A DNA stretch of 64,000 nucleotides from Nocardioides sp. Root190 (GTDB taxonomy: Bacteria; Actinomycetota; Actinomycetes; Propionibacteriales; Nocardioidaceae). The position numbers and the translations under genes are program-made. Shown one piece after another: positions 23,871 through 33,447 of the stretch (position 1 is its first letter; each line of letters begins with the position of its first letter). The notes below the pieces were generated by a model. That model saw nothing but the letters and a program-made list of their open reading frames with translations, did not search any database and had not been told where the DNA came from. The stretch spans positions 186,001 to 250,000 of the forward strand of contig NZ_LMIA01000010.1 of the NCBI RefSeq assembly GCF_001428565.1. The letters run 5' to 3'.

Positions 23871-24277
23871 TTGCGCATCACGGTGAAGACGACCAGGACG
23901 ACGATCACCGCGATGGCGCCGTACTTCAACGCGCGGTCCGACGGCTGCCACGGCTGACCGATCCAGCGGCCGCGGGTCCAGCGCAGGAAGGCGTAGGCGA
24001 TCAGCGGCAGGGCCAGCACGAAGGCCAGGTTGCTCGACGCCGCGTCGAGGATGCGCAGGTTGCTCAGGTCGTTGACGGCACGCAGGCCTCCGCACCCCGG
24101 GCACTGGAAGCCCATCGCCGCCGTCGGGCAGATGCCCCAGCTGCCGTCGCTGTGCGGGTCACGCAGGTGCAGCGCGAGGGTCGCGAGACCGAGACCCCCG
24201 GCGACGAGCGCCGGCGGCACCATCCGACGCCGGCGAGAGGTCTCTCCGGGCGCGACGGGTGGTGCGGTGAGGGTCAC
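23840..24277 (-). CDS. DUF2752 membrane protein
   Basis: A 145-residue membrane protein. The DUF2752 landmark is the cysteine-rich stretch CPTAAMGFQCPGCGG followed by LRAVNDLSNL; membrane helices flank it. Its role is unknown. The CxxC pairs suggest metal binding or redox, but that is only inference. I choose the GTG at 24277, which lies four bases after the HGxxPAAW stop; an internal ATG (MVPPALV) is an alternative. Last gene of the hisI operon. Confidence 0.8.
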   Translation of the reverse strand: MTLTAPPVAPGETSRRRRMVPPALVAGGLGLATLALHLRDPHSDGSWGICPTAAMGFQCPGCGGLRAVNDLSNLRILDAASSNLAFVLALPLIAYAFLRWTRGRWIGQPWQPSDRALKYGAIAVIVVLVVFTVMRNTPAGSWLAP

Positions 24278-24281
24278 CGGA

Positions 24282-24482
24282 TCAGTGACCCGACTCGTGC
24301 AGGCCCATCTTGACGAGGACCAGGAACAGCGGGCCGGCGGCGACCGCGATGACCGCGCCGATCCAGAAGAGCGGCCAGTTGAGCGGCGACACCGACATGC
24401 CGACGGCACCCACGACGAATCCGACCAGCGAGACCAGGACAGCGGTCCAGGCGGCGGGGGTGTTGCCGTGGTTGTCGGCCAT
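24282..24482 (-). CDS. HGxxPAAW family small membrane protein
   Basis: A 66-residue protein with the family signature HGNTPAAW at residues 5-12 and two hydrophobic helices. The family is restricted to actinobacteria and often sits in the trp region; its function is unknown. ATG at 24482 with GAGGAG nine bases upstream. It has its own TATACT hexamer at 24557-24562, so it may be transcribed separately from the genes before it. Confidence 0.88.
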   Translation of the reverse strand: MADNHGNTPAAWTAVLVSLVGFVVGAVGMSVSPLNWPLFWIGAVIAVAAGPLFLVLVKMGLHESGH

Positions 24483-24509
24483 GAGTTCGAGCTCCTCGTT
24501 CAGACGGGC

Positions 24510-24555
24510 GGGGTTTCGAGGCTCGGCCGTGGACGGCCTCGCACCTCAACGACCG
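24510..24555. repeat. Extragenic imperfect palindrome, copy A
   Basis: About 46 bases with TTTCGAGG on one side and CCTCAACGACCG on the other, around the perfect palindrome GGCCGTGGACGGCC. The outer arms match the element at 44628-44667. It resembles a small dispersed repeat of the REP type. Confidence 0.5.
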
Positions 24556-24556
24556 A

Positions 24557-24562
24557 AGTATA
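24557..24562 (-). promoter_or_regulatory. -10 hexamer TATACT upstream of the HGxxPAAW gene
   Basis: TATACT is close to the general -10 consensus and stands out in this GC-rich sequence. It lies 74 bases before the start codon, just before the palindrome at 24510-24555. No clear -35. Confidence 0.45.
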
Positions 24563-24567
24563 GAAGG

Positions 24568-25224
24568 TCACTTCTCGGTCGGGTCGGTGCCCTCGTCCAG
24601 CGACTTCCACAGATCGAGGTTGGACTGCTCCTCGGGCTCCTTTGCGGCTCCCTCGGCGGAACCCGACGTCGAGCCGGCACCGGTGGGCGCGTCGTAGCGC
24701 GTGCCCATCTCGGGCCACCCACCGACGAAGCGGACGGCGGCGACGCCGGCCGCGAACGCGGCCACGGCGGCGACCAGCGCGACCCAGAACCATCCCGTGC
24801 GCTCCAGGGGAAGGTCGTCGAAGGAGGACGCCCCCAGGCGGGTGCTGAGGTCGGCGGCCGCGTCGTCGACCTGGAAGAAGCCTCCGATGACGACCACGGC
24901 GAGCACGCCGAGCGAGGCGAGGGCGGCGATCACGGCCACCGCACGTCGTACGACGCCGCGGGTGACGAGCAGGACGCCCCAGCAGGCCAGGGACACCAGC
25001 CCCAGAGCGCCCGCGAGCGGGAACTCGACGATGGTGCCGTCCTGGCCCTGGAGACTGATCAGACCAGCAGACTTCAGGAAGTCCTCGGGCAGCGCGAGCA
25101 TGCCCTTGTGGCCGGCCAGGGCGACGCCGCCGCTCGCGGCGAGGCCGAGCAGCACGACCGGACCGAAGGTCCGACGGGGGCCGGACGGGCGGGTGTCGGA
25201 CGTGCGGGTGGCGGGATCAGGCAC
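24568..25224 (-). CDS. Trp biosynthesis-associated membrane protein
   Basis: A 218-residue protein with about four membrane helices and a polar C-terminal tail. The order of helices, the [11 protein letters not shown] sequence after the last helix, and the location between hisI and the trp genes match the actinobacterial Trp-operon-associated membrane family (TIGR02234). Function unknown. GTG start at 25224 overlapping the hisI stop by eight bases. In many relatives trpE lies between hisI and this gene; here it does not. Confidence 0.85.
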   Translation of the reverse strand: MPDPATRTSDTRPSGPRRTFGPVVLLGLAASGGVALAGHKGMLALPEDFLKSAGLISLQGQDGTIVEFPLAGALGLVSLACWGVLLVTRGVVRRAVAVIAALASLGVLAVVVIGGFFQVDDAAADLSTRLGASSFDDLPLERTGWFWVALVAAVAAFAAGVAAVRFVGGWPEMGTRYDAPTGAGSTSGSAEGAAKEPEEQSNLDLWKSLDEGTDPTEK

Positions 25225-25567
25225 CGAGCAACCCGTCGTCGAAGCACGTCCGCGCGCCGGTGTGGCAGGCCACGCCCACCTGGTCGACCTTGAGGAGAAG
25301 CGTGTCGCCGTCGCAGTCGAGGCGGACCTCGTGGACGTGCTGGGGGTTGCCGGAGGTCTCGCCCTTCACCCAGTACTCCTGGCGGGAGCGGCTCCAGTAG
25401 GTCGCCCGCCCCGTCGTGAGCGTGCGATGCAGTGCCTCGTCGTCCATCCAGGCCAGCATCAGCACCTCACCGGTGTCGTGCTGCTGCACCACCGCGGGCA
25501 GCAGCCCGTCGGTCGTGCGCTTGAGCCGATCGGCGATCTCGGGCGCGAGGGAAGTCACGGGAGCCAT
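25217..25567 (-). CDS. hisI: Phosphoribosyl-AMP cyclohydrolase
   Basis: Third step of histidine synthesis, opening the purine ring of phosphoribosyl-AMP; 116 residues. The metal-binding Asp and Cys residues are in [12 protein letters not shown] and [21 protein letters not shown] and YWSRSR are also conserved. No HisE domain is fused. It is separated from the rest of the his genes by an ABC exporter, and its ATG overlaps the exporter stop by one base (TAATG). Confidence 0.95.
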   Translation of the reverse strand: MAPVTSLAPEIADRLKRTTDGLLPAVVQQHDTGEVLMLAWMDDEALHRTLTTGRATYWSRSRQEYWVKGETSGNPQHVHEVRLDCDGDTLLLKVDQVGVACHTGARTCFDDGLLGA

Positions 25568-27378
25568 TATCCCCGCTGGGAGATCCAGGACGCGTGCAGG
25601 CGGGCGTAGGGCGTCCCCGGCTGGGCGACGAGGGCGGCGTGCGGACCGTGCTGGACGATCCGACCCCGGTCGACCACCACCACGACGTCGGCGGCCTCGG
25701 CCGTCGAGAGGCGGTGCGCGATCGTCACCGAGGTGCGGCCCGACATCAGCCGCTCCAGCGCGCGGGCGATCCGGGTCTCGAGCTCGGGGTCGACCGCGCT
25801 GGTGGCCTCGTCGAGGACCAGCAGGTCGGGGTCCGCGAGCTGTGCCCGCAGCAGGGCGACCAGCTGCCGCTCCCCCGTCGACAACGACTCACCCCGCTGA
25901 CCGACGCGGGTCTCGACCCCGTCGGGCAGCCCGGCGAGCCAGTCGCCGAGGCCGATCGTCTCGGCAGCCTCGCGGATGTCGTCGGCGGTGGCGCCGAGAC
26001 GGCCGTAGCGCACGTTGGCGGCGAGGGTGTCGTCGAAGAGGAAGCCCTCCTGGGGCACCAGCACCACGCTGCTGCGCAGTGCCGTCTCGGCGACCTCGCG
26101 CAGGTCGATGCCGTCCAGCAGCACCCGACCGCGGCTCGGGTCCATCAGCCGGGTCAGCAGCTTGGCGATCGTCGACTTGCCGGAGCCCGTCTCGCCGACG
26201 ACAGCCACGCGCTGACCGGCCGGGATCACCAGGTCGATGTCGGAGAGCACCTCGGAACCGCCGGGATAGGCGAAGGAGACCGCGTCGAAGCGGACGTCGA
26301 TCGCGCCCTGCGGCAGGCGCTGTCCGTCCGGGCCGGGATCGACGAGGTCGGCCGGGGTGTCGAGGATGCCGATCACCCGCCGCCAGCCCGCGATCGCGTT
26401 CTGGGCGTCGGTGAGGATCTGGGTGCCCATCTGGACCGGTCCGACGAAGAGGGTCACCAGGAACGCGAAGGCGAGCACCTCACCGGCCGTGATCCCTTCG
26501 CCCCAGGCAAGACCCTGCCCGAGCCAGATGCCGACCACCAGCACACCGGCGTTGGCGAAGCCCGCCGAGATCCCGCCGAGGCTGAAGGAGAAGGCGGTGA
26601 AGCCCTGGGCGCGAGTGCTCGCCGCCTTGTGGGTGTCGATGGCGAGGTCGATCCGCTCCTGGGTGCGGGCCTCGACGGCGTAGGACTTCACGACCGCGGC
26701 GCCGACCACCGGCTCGGAGACGGCCGAGAGCAGCGCGCCGACCTGGCGGCGTACCGTCCCGTAGGCCGCGGCCAGCTTGCGCTGGAAGTAGCGCAGGCTC
26801 AGGAAGAGCGGCGCGAAGCAGACCCACACCACCAGCGCGAGCTGCCAGCTGTAGAAGATCATCACGATCGTGGCGATCAGCATCTGCCCGATGCTCACCA
26901 CGAAGAGCAGGCCGCCGAACACCAGGAACTGACTGACCTGGTCGACATCGCTGGTCACCCGCGACACCAGGGCACCGCGCCGCTCGGTGTTCTGGGTCAG
27001 CAGCGGCAGGTCGTGGACGTGGCGGAACGCCTTGACCCGCAGGGTGGCCAGGCCACGCTCCGCGGTCGAGAAGAGTCGCGCCGTCATGGCGTACGACGCC
27101 CAGCTGGTCACCACGATCGCGGCGCCGGCTGCGAGGGCGAGCCAGGTGGTGAAGGTGACGTCGGGCCCGCCCGGCCCGCGCAGACCCTTGTCGATGGTCT
27201 GCTGCACGGCGATCGGCACGATCACCTGGCCCACGGACGCCAGCACCGCGAGGGTCAGCGTCCAGCCGATCCCCTCGACGAGCTCCGGGGAGTGGCGCAC
27301 GCCGCGGCGGATGGTCTCCCAGGCGCCGATGTCCTCACCGCTGCTGAGCACGGTCGTGGTCGTGGTCGACTCGCTCAT
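25567..27378 (-). CDS. Heterodimeric ABC exporter, subunit 2 (consensus Walker B, degenerate signature)
   Basis: Exporter half of 603 residues: six membrane helices, then an ATPase domain. Walker [10 protein letters not shown] (about residue 393), Walker [13 protein letters not shown] with the catalytic Glu, and H-loop IAHRLST are normal. The signature is LSTGERQ in place of LSGGQ. Such a pattern is expected of the subunit that gives the active Walker motifs to one site and the defective signature to the other. ATG at 27378 overlaps the partner stop by four bases. The substrate is unknown. Confidence 0.93.
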   Translation of the reverse strand: MSESTTTTTVLSSGEDIGAWETIRRGVRHSPELVEGIGWTLTLAVLASVGQVIVPIAVQQTIDKGLRGPGGPDVTFTTWLALAAGAAIVVTSWASYAMTARLFSTAERGLATLRVKAFRHVHDLPLLTQNTERRGALVSRVTSDVDQVSQFLVFGGLLFVVSIGQMLIATIVMIFYSWQLALVVWVCFAPLFLSLRYFQRKLAAAYGTVRRQVGALLSAVSEPVVGAAVVKSYAVEARTQERIDLAIDTHKAASTRAQGFTAFSFSLGGISAGFANAGVLVVGIWLGQGLAWGEGITAGEVLAFAFLVTLFVGPVQMGTQILTDAQNAIAGWRRVIGILDTPADLVDPGPDGQRLPQGAIDVRFDAVSFAYPGGSEVLSDIDLVIPAGQRVAVVGETGSGKSTIAKLLTRLMDPSRGRVLLDGIDLREVAETALRSSVVLVPQEGFLFDDTLAANVRYGRLGATADDIREAAETIGLGDWLAGLPDGVETRVGQRGESLSTGERQLVALLRAQLADPDLLVLDEATSAVDPELETRIARALERLMSGRTSVTIAHRLSTAEAADVVVVVDRGRIVQHGPHAALVAQPGTPYARLHASWISQRG

Positions 27379-29150
27379 GCCGGCACCTCTTCGTAGGCGT
27401 TGACGAGCCGGGCGTAGTCGTCGTTGCGGGCGACCAGCTCGGCGTGGGGACCGCGGTCGGCAATCGCTCCGTCGACCAGGAAGAGCACCTCGTCGGCCAG
27501 GCTGATCGTCGCCTTGCGGTAGGCCACCACCACGAGCGTCGCGTCGTCGCCGCGCAGGCCAGCGAGGATCCGCGCCTCGACCTCCGGGTCGACCGCCGAC
27601 GTCGCGTCGTCCAGGACGAGCAGGCGTGGGTGACGGACCAGCGCCCGGGCCAGGGCCAGTCGCTGACGTTGTCCGCCGGACAGGGTCGCTCCCCGCTCCC
27701 CCAGCCGGGAGTCGAGCCCCTCGGGCAGTGCCGCCACAAAGCCGTCGGCCTGGGCCGTGCGCAGCGCGGACCACACCTCCTCGTCGGGTACGTCGAGCCC
27801 GAGCGTCACGTTGCCGCGCACGGTGTCGTCGAAGAGGAACGCCGTCTGCGGGACGACGGCCTGGGTCCCGGCCAGGACGCCACGACGCAGGTCGCGCAGG
27901 TCGTGCCCGTCGACCCGGATCGCGCCGGCGTCCACGTCGACCAGGCGGGCGAGCAGCGTCGTGATCGTGCTCTTGCCGGACGCGGTCGCGCCGACGAGGG
28001 CGACCGTGCGGCCGGGCTCGACGGCGAAGGTCAGCTCGCGCAGGAGGGGCCGGTCGGGCTGGTAGCCGAACGACGCACGGTCCACCTCGAGCCGGGCGCC
28101 GCCGGTCTGCGACGGGAGCTCACGGTCGCCGTACTCCATCGCGCCGGAGGCCCTCAGCACGGCGGCGACCCGGCGGTACCCGACGACGCTGCGCGGGAAG
28201 TCGCCGAGCAGCCAGCCGATGGAGCGGATCGGGAAGGAGACGACCGTGAGGAGGTAGGCGATCGTGACGACGTCACCCGGTGCCGTCGCACCGGAGGTCA
28301 CCCGGTGCACGCCGAGGACGAGCACGACGAGGACGGCGATGTTGGGCAGCGCCGCGAGCGTCGGGTCGAAGGCCGCCCGGATCCGGCCGACCTTGATGTT
28401 GGCCTCGCGCAGCTCGGCCGCCTTGGCCCGGAAGCGTTCGGTCTCCTCCGGCTCGCGGCCCAGCGTCTTGACCACGAGAGCACCGTCGAAGGACTCGTGC
28501 GCGATCTCGGACAGCTCGGCCCGCAGCTGTTGTGCCCGCGTCGCCCAGCCCTGCGCCAGCCGCTGGTAGACGACATTGGTGCCGATCACGACCGGGAAGA
28601 CCAGCAGGCCCACGACGGCCAGCGCGAGGTCGGTGAACAGCATCTGGACGACGGCGATGACCATCATCGCGACCGTTCCCACCGCCATCGGCAGCGGCGC
28701 GATCGGTCCCCAGGCAGCCTCGACGTCGGAGTTGGCGTTGGAGAGCAGCTCGCCCGTCGGGTGCTTCTGGTGCCAGGCCATCGGGAGCTGGAGGTACTGG
28801 CGGGTGACCGCGCGGCGGCTGTGCGCCTGCATGCGGTACTGCATGATCCCCGCGCCGAGGCGTCGCGCGACGATGCCGACCGCGCGCAGGATCGCGACGG
28901 CCACGAACAACCCGAGGACGGCCCAGAGCAGCCCGGAGCCGATCTCGCCGTCGCGGAAGGCAGGAAGGACGACGTGGTCGGTCGACCAGCCCAGGACCCA
29001 GGCGTCGGCGACGGTGAGGGCACCGAACAGGACGCTGCCCAGCGTGGAGAGGGTGAAGATCCACGGTTCACGCTTGATCGCGACCCAGAGGACGCCGAAT
29101 CCGGCGGACGTCGTCCCCGTGACCGCCGTTGGACTGCTCGCCGTCGCCAC
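27375..29150 (-). CDS. Heterodimeric ABC exporter, subunit 1 (degenerate Walker B and H-loop)
   Basis: Partner half of about 591 residues. Walker A is GATASGKST (about residue 386) and the signature LSGGQRQRLALARAL is intact. Walker B is LLVLDDATSAVD, so the catalytic Glu is replaced by Asp, and the H-loop reads VVAYRKAT with Tyr in place of His. With subunit 2 it would form one active and one degenerate ATP site, as in known heterodimeric exporters. I choose the GTG at 29150, after GGAAGCAGG; a longer frame begins at 29210. Confidence 0.92.
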   Translation of the reverse strand: MATASSPTAVTGTTSAGFGVLWVAIKREPWIFTLSTLGSVLFGALTVADAWVLGWSTDHVVLPAFRDGEIGSGLLWAVLGLFVAVAILRAVGIVARRLGAGIMQYRMQAHSRRAVTRQYLQLPMAWHQKHPTGELLSNANSDVEAAWGPIAPLPMAVGTVAMMVIAVVQMLFTDLALAVVGLLVFPVVIGTNVVYQRLAQGWATRAQQLRAELSEIAHESFDGALVVKTLGREPEETERFRAKAAELREANIKVGRIRAAFDPTLAALPNIAVLVVLVLGVHRVTSGATAPGDVVTIAYLLTVVSFPIRSIGWLLGDFPRSVVGYRRVAAVLRASGAMEYGDRELPSQTGGARLEVDRASFGYQPDRPLLRELTFAVEPGRTVALVGATASGKSTITTLLARLVDVDAGAIRVDGHDLRDLRRGVLAGTQAVVPQTAFLFDDTVRGNVTLGLDVPDEEVWSALRTAQADGFVAALPEGLDSRLGERGATLSGGQRQRLALARALVRHPRLLVLDDATSAVDPEVEARILAGLRGDDATLVVVAYRKATISLADEVLFLVDGAIADRGPHAELVARNDDYARLVNAYEEVPA

Positions 29151-29367
29151 TCGTCCCTGCTTCCCGCCTCGATGCGCGACCGATCCGATCACGGCCGCAA
29201 CCAACCCCAACCACCGGTCGGTCGGAGACTATTCCGCAGGGTCGAGGCGCCGACCCATCGGCGGCCTGTGGAGAACCACCGGTTGTCCACAGGCCGCCGC
29301 TGCGGCGGTTGCGAACAGGCGGCATCACGCCGAGGCTCGTGCCACCACCGACGAGAGGAAGGGCACC
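29151..29367. other. Divergent intergenic region between the ABC exporter and a small lipoprotein gene
   Basis: A 217-base spacer dominated by the perfect hairpin at 29259-29299, which carries two DnaA-box-like sequences. A TAGTCT hexamer on the minus strand near 29226 could be the exporter -10. Nothing else stands out. Confidence 0.45.
29259..29299. repeat. Perfect 14-base inverted repeat with two inverted DnaA-like boxes
   Basis: Arms 29259-29272 and 29286-29299 are perfectly complementary, with an inner AACC/GGTT stem. TTGTCCACA lies at 29283-29291 on the plus strand and TTCTCCACA on the minus strand at 29267-29275. TTGTCCACA is the DnaA box preferred in high-GC actinobacteria. It could be a DnaA-binding regulatory site or simply a hairpin. 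Confidence 0.6.
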
Positions 29368-29562
29368 GTGGACACCACCGGTTCCCGCCTCGGGATCCTC
29401 TGCGTCGCGCTGCTCTGCCTGAGCGCGTGCGCGGGTCCCGCGGCCGAAGCACCCGACCTGCGCACACCCCCGGCGCGCGAGACTCCGTCCGGACCACTCG
29501 GCACCGGCGCCGGGCCGGGCGCCGACGGGCTCGACAGCCCGCGAGGGCAGGGCTCGCCCTAG
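29368..29562 (+). CDS. Small predicted lipoprotein (64 aa)
   Basis: Not a family I recognise. The N-terminus is a lipoprotein signal ([13 protein letters not shown], lipobox LSAC, Cys21); the rest is a short Pro/Gly-rich tail with no predicted fold. The GTG at 29368 has the strong ribosome binding sequence GAGAGGAAGGG just upstream, which supports a real gene. Its stop codon overlaps the hisF stop codon on the other strand (CTAG). Confidence 0.7.
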   Translation: MDTTGSRLGILCVALLCLSACAGPAAEAPDLRTPPARETPSGPLGTGAGPGADGLDSPRGQGSP

Positions 29563-30335
29563 CGGACGGGGTGGCCCGCCTGCGCCAGCGACGACTTCAC
29601 GTCGGCGATCTTCAGGGTTCCGAAGTGGAAGACAGTGGCCGCGAGGACCGCGTCCGCGCCGGCGTCGACGGCCGGGGCGAAGTGCTCGACGGCCCCGGCG
29701 CCGCCGGAGGCGATCACCGGGATGGAGACCTCGCTGCGCACCGCGCGGATCAGGTCGAGGTCGAAACCGTCGGTGGTGCCGTCGGCGTCCATCGCGTTGA
29801 GCAGGATCTCGCCCGCACCCAGCTCGGTGGCACGCACGGCCCACTCGATGGCGTCGATCCCGGCGGACTGGCGCCCCCCGTGCGTGGTGACCTCGAAGCC
29901 TGAGTCCGTCGAGACACCCGAGCCGGGCAGCACCCGACGGGCGTCGACGGACAGCACGAGGACCTGGTTGCCGAAGCGCTGCGCGATCTCGGAGATGAGC
30001 TCCGGGCGACGGATCGCAGCAGTGTTGACCGCGATCTTGTCGGCCCCGGCGCGCAGCAGGCGGTCGACGTCCTCGACCGAGGACACTCCTCCGCCGACGG
30101 TGAGCGGGATGAAGACCTGCTCCGCCGTGGCCGAGACGATCTCCATCGTCGTGGCCCGCCCCTCGTGGGAGGCGGAGATGTCGAGGAAGGTCAGCTCGTC
30201 GGCGCCCTCGGCGTCGTAGAGCCGGGCGAGCTCGACCGGGTCACCGGCGTCGCGCAGCTCCTGGAAGTTGACGCCCTTGACCACGCGGCCGGCGTCGACG
30301 TCCAGGCACGGGATCACCCGGACGGCCAGGCTCAC
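29559..30335 (-). CDS. hisF: Imidazole glycerol phosphate synthase, cyclase subunit
   Basis: TIM-barrel subunit that joins ammonia from HisH to PRFAR, giving imidazole glycerol phosphate and AICAR; 258 residues. The catalytic Asp residues lie in [19 protein letters not shown] and [15 protein letters not shown]; the phosphate loops are GGGVSSVED and [14 protein letters not shown] start overlapping the priA stop by four bases. Last gene of hisDCBH-priA-hisF. Confidence 0.96.
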   Translation of the reverse strand: MSLAVRVIPCLDVDAGRVVKGVNFQELRDAGDPVELARLYDAEGADELTFLDISASHEGRATTMEIVSATAEQVFIPLTVGGGVSSVEDVDRLLRAGADKIAVNTAAIRRPELISEIAQRFGNQVLVLSVDARRVLPGSGVSTDSGFEVTTHGGRQSAGIDAIEWAVRATELGAGEILLNAMDADGTTDGFDLDLIRAVRSEVSIPVIASGGAGAVEHFAPAVDAGADAVLAATVFHFGTLKIADVKSSLAQAGHPVR

Positions 30336-31078
30336 ACCAGTCCGCCCTTGGTGAGCGCCAGCGCGTCCTCGAGGGTGAACTGGCCCGTGTAGAGCGCCGT
30401 GCCGGCGATCGCGCCCTCGACCCCGATCGAGACCAGGTCCATCAGTGCGCGGATGTCGTCGAGGGTGGTGACCCCGCCCGAAGCGACGATCGGACGCGAC
30501 GTGGCGGCACAGACGTCCTGCAGCAGCTGGAGGTTGGGGCCCTGCAGCATGCCGTCCTTGTTGACGTCGGTGACGACGTAGCGGGCGCAGCCCTCACCGT
30601 CGAGGCGGGCCAGGGTCTCGTAGAGGTCCCCGCCCTCCTGGGTCCAGCCGCGCGCGGCCAGCGTGCGGCCACGGACGTCGAGGCCGACAGCCACCCGGTC
30701 GCCGTACGTCGCGATCGCCTTCGCGCACCACTCGGGCTGCTCGAGGGCCGCGGTGCCGATGTTGACCCGACGGCACCCGGTCGCCATCGCGGCCTCGAGG
30801 GACTCGTCGTCGCGGATCCCGCCGCTCATCTCGACGTGGATGTCGAGCTTGCCGACGATCTGGGCCTGGAGCTCGCGGTTGTTGCCGTGGCCGAAGGCGG
30901 CGTCGAGGTCGACGAGGTGGATCCACTCCGCCCCCGCCTCCTGCCAGCGAAGTGCAGCCTCGATCGGGTCGCCGAAGCGCTTCTCCGACCCGTCGACACC
31001 CTGCACCAGCTGGACGGCCTGGCCGCCCTTGATGTCGACGGCAGGAAGCATCTCCAGGTAGGCGTTCGTGGGGCTCAC
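30332..31078 (-). CDS. priA: Bifunctional HisA/TrpF isomerase PriA
   Basis: TIM-barrel sugar isomerase of 248 residues. Catalytic Asp residues are in [14 protein letters not shown] (about Asp15) and [15 protein letters not shown] (about Asp179). In actinobacteria that lack trpF this protein carries out both the histidine (ProFAR) and tryptophan (PRA) isomerisations. The lack of trpF in the nearby trpCBA cluster supports the dual role here. GTG start overlapping hisH by four bases. A histidine-only HisA cannot be excluded from sequence reading. Confidence 0.92.
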   Translation of the reverse strand: MSPTNAYLEMLPAVDIKGGQAVQLVQGVDGSEKRFGDPIEAALRWQEAGAEWIHLVDLDAAFGHGNNRELQAQIVGKLDIHVEMSGGIRDDESLEAAMATGCRRVNIGTAALEQPEWCAKAIATYGDRVAVGLDVRGRTLAARGWTQEGGDLYETLARLDGEGCARYVVTDVNKDGMLQGPNLQLLQDVCAATSRPIVASGGVTTLDDIRALMDLVSIGVEGAIAGTALYTGQFTLEDALALTKGGLV

Positions 31079-31725
31079 AGTGATCTCACCCAGTTCCTCA
31101 GCAGTTGCGCGCCCGCATCCCCCGACTTCTCCGGGTGGAATTGCGTGGCACAGAGTGGTCCGTTCTCGACGGCGGCGACGAAGTGGTCGCCTCCGTGCTC
31201 CGACCAGGTCACCTTCGGCTGGTGGCTGTCGGGTGTCCGGTCGTTGGTCTCGAGCGTCCAGTCACGGACGCCGTAGGAGTGGACGAAGTAGAAGCGCTCG
31301 TCCTCGATGCCCGCGAAGAGCCGCGTGTCCGGGGGTACGGCGACGGTGTTCCAGCCCATGTGCGGCACGATCGGCGCCTGCAGGCGCTCCACGACGCCGG
31401 GCCACTCGTCGCACCCCTCGGTCTCGACGCCGTGCTCGATCCCCTTCGCGAAGAGGATCTGCATGCCCACACAGATGCCCAGCACCGGTCGGCCCCCGGA
31501 GAGGCGACGTCCGATGATCCGCTCGCCACGGATCGCACGCAGGCCACGCATGCAGGCGTCGTAGGCACCCACGCCCGGCACGAGGAGACCGTCGGCCTCC
31601 AGCGCGGCGTCGAAGTCACCGGTGAGGGTGACCTCGGCCCCGGCGCGCTCGACAGCGCGCACGGCGGAGCGCAGGTTGCCGGAGCCGTAGTCGAGGACGA
31701 CCACGGACGGCTTGCGTTCGCTCAT
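31075..31725 (-). CDS. hisH: Imidazole glycerol phosphate synthase, glutamine amidotransferase subunit
   Basis: Class I glutaminase that feeds ammonia to HisF; 216 residues. The nucleophile is the Cys in [11 protein letters not shown] (about Cys87) and the His-Glu pair is in [12 protein letters not shown]. The oxyanion region PHMGWN is present. ATG at 31725. Four bases separate its start from the hisB stop. Confidence 0.96.
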   Translation of the reverse strand: MSERKPSVVVLDYGSGNLRSAVRAVERAGAEVTLTGDFDAALEADGLLVPGVGAYDACMRGLRAIRGERIIGRRLSGGRPVLGICVGMQILFAKGIEHGVETEGCDEWPGVVERLQAPIVPHMGWNTVAVPPDTRLFAGIEDERFYFVHSYGVRDWTLETNDRTPDSHQPKVTWSEHGGDHFVAAVENGPLCATQFHPEKSGDAGAQLLRNWVRSL

Positions 31726-31729
31726 CTGG

Positions 31730-32338
31730 TTACAGAGCGCCCTTCGTGGAGGGGATGCCGGTCTCGCGCGGGTCGAGGGCCACGGCGTCGCGGAAGGCGC
31801 GGGCGAACGCCTTGAACTGCGTCTCGACGATGTGGTGCGGCTCGCGGCCGGCCAGGACCCGCACGTGCAGGGCGAAGTGGCCGTGGAAGGCGATCGACTC
31901 GAAGACGTGCTGCGTGAGCGAGCCGAGGTAGGACACGCCCGAACCGCCGAGGGCGACGTACTGCTGGCCCTCGGGCTCACCGGTGTGGACGCAGTACGGA
32001 CGACCCGAGACGTCGACGACCGCGTGCACGAGCGCCTCGTCGAGCGGGACGGTCGCATCGCCGAAGCGACGGATGCCGGCCTTGTCGCCGAGTGCCTGGC
32101 GCAGCGCCTGGCCGAGGGCGATCGCGGTGTCCTCGACCGTGTGGTGGGCGTCGATGTGGACGTCACCCTCGGTCTGGACGGTCAGGTCGACCAGCGCGTG
32201 CCGGGCGAAGGCGGTGAGCATGTGGTCGTAGAAACCGACCCCGGTGGAGATGTCGTGCCGGCCGCTGCCGTCGAGGTCGACCTCGACGACGACCTTCGAC
32301 TCGCTCGTGGCTCGCTCCACGCGTGCGCTGCGGCTCAT
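31730..32338 (-). CDS. hisB: Imidazoleglycerol-phosphate dehydratase
   Basis: Monofunctional dehydratase of histidine synthesis, 202 residues, without the phosphatase domain seen in enterobacteria. Metal-binding His clusters: [35 protein letters not shown] and [19 protein letters not shown] at 32338 overlaps the hisC stop by four bases. Confidence 0.96.
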   Translation of the reverse strand: MSRSARVERATSESKVVVEVDLDGSGRHDISTGVGFYDHMLTAFARHALVDLTVQTEGDVHIDAHHTVEDTAIALGQALRQALGDKAGIRRFGDATVPLDEALVHAVVDVSGRPYCVHTGEPEGQQYVALGGSGVSYLGSLTQHVFESIAFHGHFALHVRVLAGREPHHIVETQFKAFARAFRDAVALDPRETGIPSTKGAL

Positions 32339-33447
32339 GCTCGTTCTCCGTTCACATCGATGAGGGCGTCGCGGAAGGCGGCCATCTCGTCCGGCGTACC
32401 GACCGAGACCCGCAGCCATCCCTCGGGTCCGGTCTCCCGGATGAGGACGCCTCTGTCCAGCAGACCCTGCCAGACAGCATGGCGGTCGGCGAATCGCCCG
32501 AACAAGCAGAAATTCGCGTCGGAGTCGGCGACGTCGTACCCCTGGTCCCGCAGCCACGCCACCAACGCGTCGCGCTCGGCGCGGAGCTCGTCCACCTTGC
32601 CGAGCAGCTCCGGCGCGTGCCGCAGTGCCGCGAGCGCGACCGCCTGGGTGACCGCGGACAGGTGGTAGGGCAACCGGACGACCCGGATCGCGTCACAGAT
32701 CTCCGGCGCCGCGGCGAGGTAGCCGAGGCGCAGCCCGGCACCGGCGAACGCCTTGCTCATGGTGCGGGTCACGACGAGGTTGCGGTACGCCGGCAGCATC
32801 TCGAGCGCGCTCGGCACGCCCTCGCGGCGGAACTCGCCGTAGGCCTCGTCGACCACCACGATGCCGTCGTCGCCGGCGGCCTCACAGAGCACCGCCACCG
32901 CCTCGGGGGGCAGCGCCGTCCCGGTCGGATTGTTCGGGCTCGGCAGCAGGATGACGCTCGGCTGCTCCGACTTCACCAGGTCCCGGGCGGCATCGAGGTC
33001 GAGCGAGAAGTCCTCGGCCCGGTGCCCGGCGAGCCAGCGCGTGTTCGTGTCGCGGGCGTACTCCGGGTACATCGAGTACGTCGGCGCGAAACTCACCGCG
33101 GTGCGCCCCGGTCCCCCGAACGCCTGAAGCAGCTGCAGCATCACCTCGTTGGAGCCATTCGCTGCCCAGACCTGCTCGGGCACGATGCCGGTCGAGGTGT
33201 CCCGGGAGAGGTACCACGCGAGCGACTGGCGCAGCGCGACGAACTCACGGTCCGGGTAGCGGTTGAGGGTCATGGCCGCCTCGGCGGCCGAGGTCGCGAT
33301 GTCGGCGACGCACGCGCTCGAGGGCCCGTAGGGGTTCTCGTTGACGTTGAGCTGGACGGGCACCTTGTCGATGGGGAGCTGGGGCGCCCCGTAGGGCTCG
33401 ATCCCCCGCAGCTCCTCGCGCAGGGGCGGCCAGGTCGAGGCGCTCAT
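32335..33447 (-). CDS. hisC: Histidinol-phosphate aminotransferase
   Basis: PLP aminotransferase of fold type I, 370 residues. Substrate and cofactor residues: [44 protein letters not shown] and the PLP lysine in [17 protein letters not shown] (about residue 236). ATG at 33447 overlaps the hisD stop by four bases. Confidence 0.96.
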   Translation of the reverse strand: MSASTWPPLREELRGIEPYGAPQLPIDKVPVQLNVNENPYGPSSACVADIATSAAEAAMTLNRYPDREFVALRQSLAWYLSRDTSTGIVPEQVWAANGSNEVMLQLLQAFGGPGRTAVSFAPTYSMYPEYARDTNTRWLAGHRAEDFSLDLDAARDLVKSEQPSVILLPSPNNPTGTALPPEAVAVLCEAAGDDGIVVVDEAYGEFRREGVPSALEMLPAYRNLVVTRTMSKAFAGAGLRLGYLAAAPEICDAIRVVRLPYHLSAVTQAVALAALRHAPELLGKVDELRAERDALVAWLRDQGYDVADSDANFCLFGRFADRHAVWQGLLDRGVLIRETGPEGWLRVSVGTPDEMAAFRDALIDVNGERA

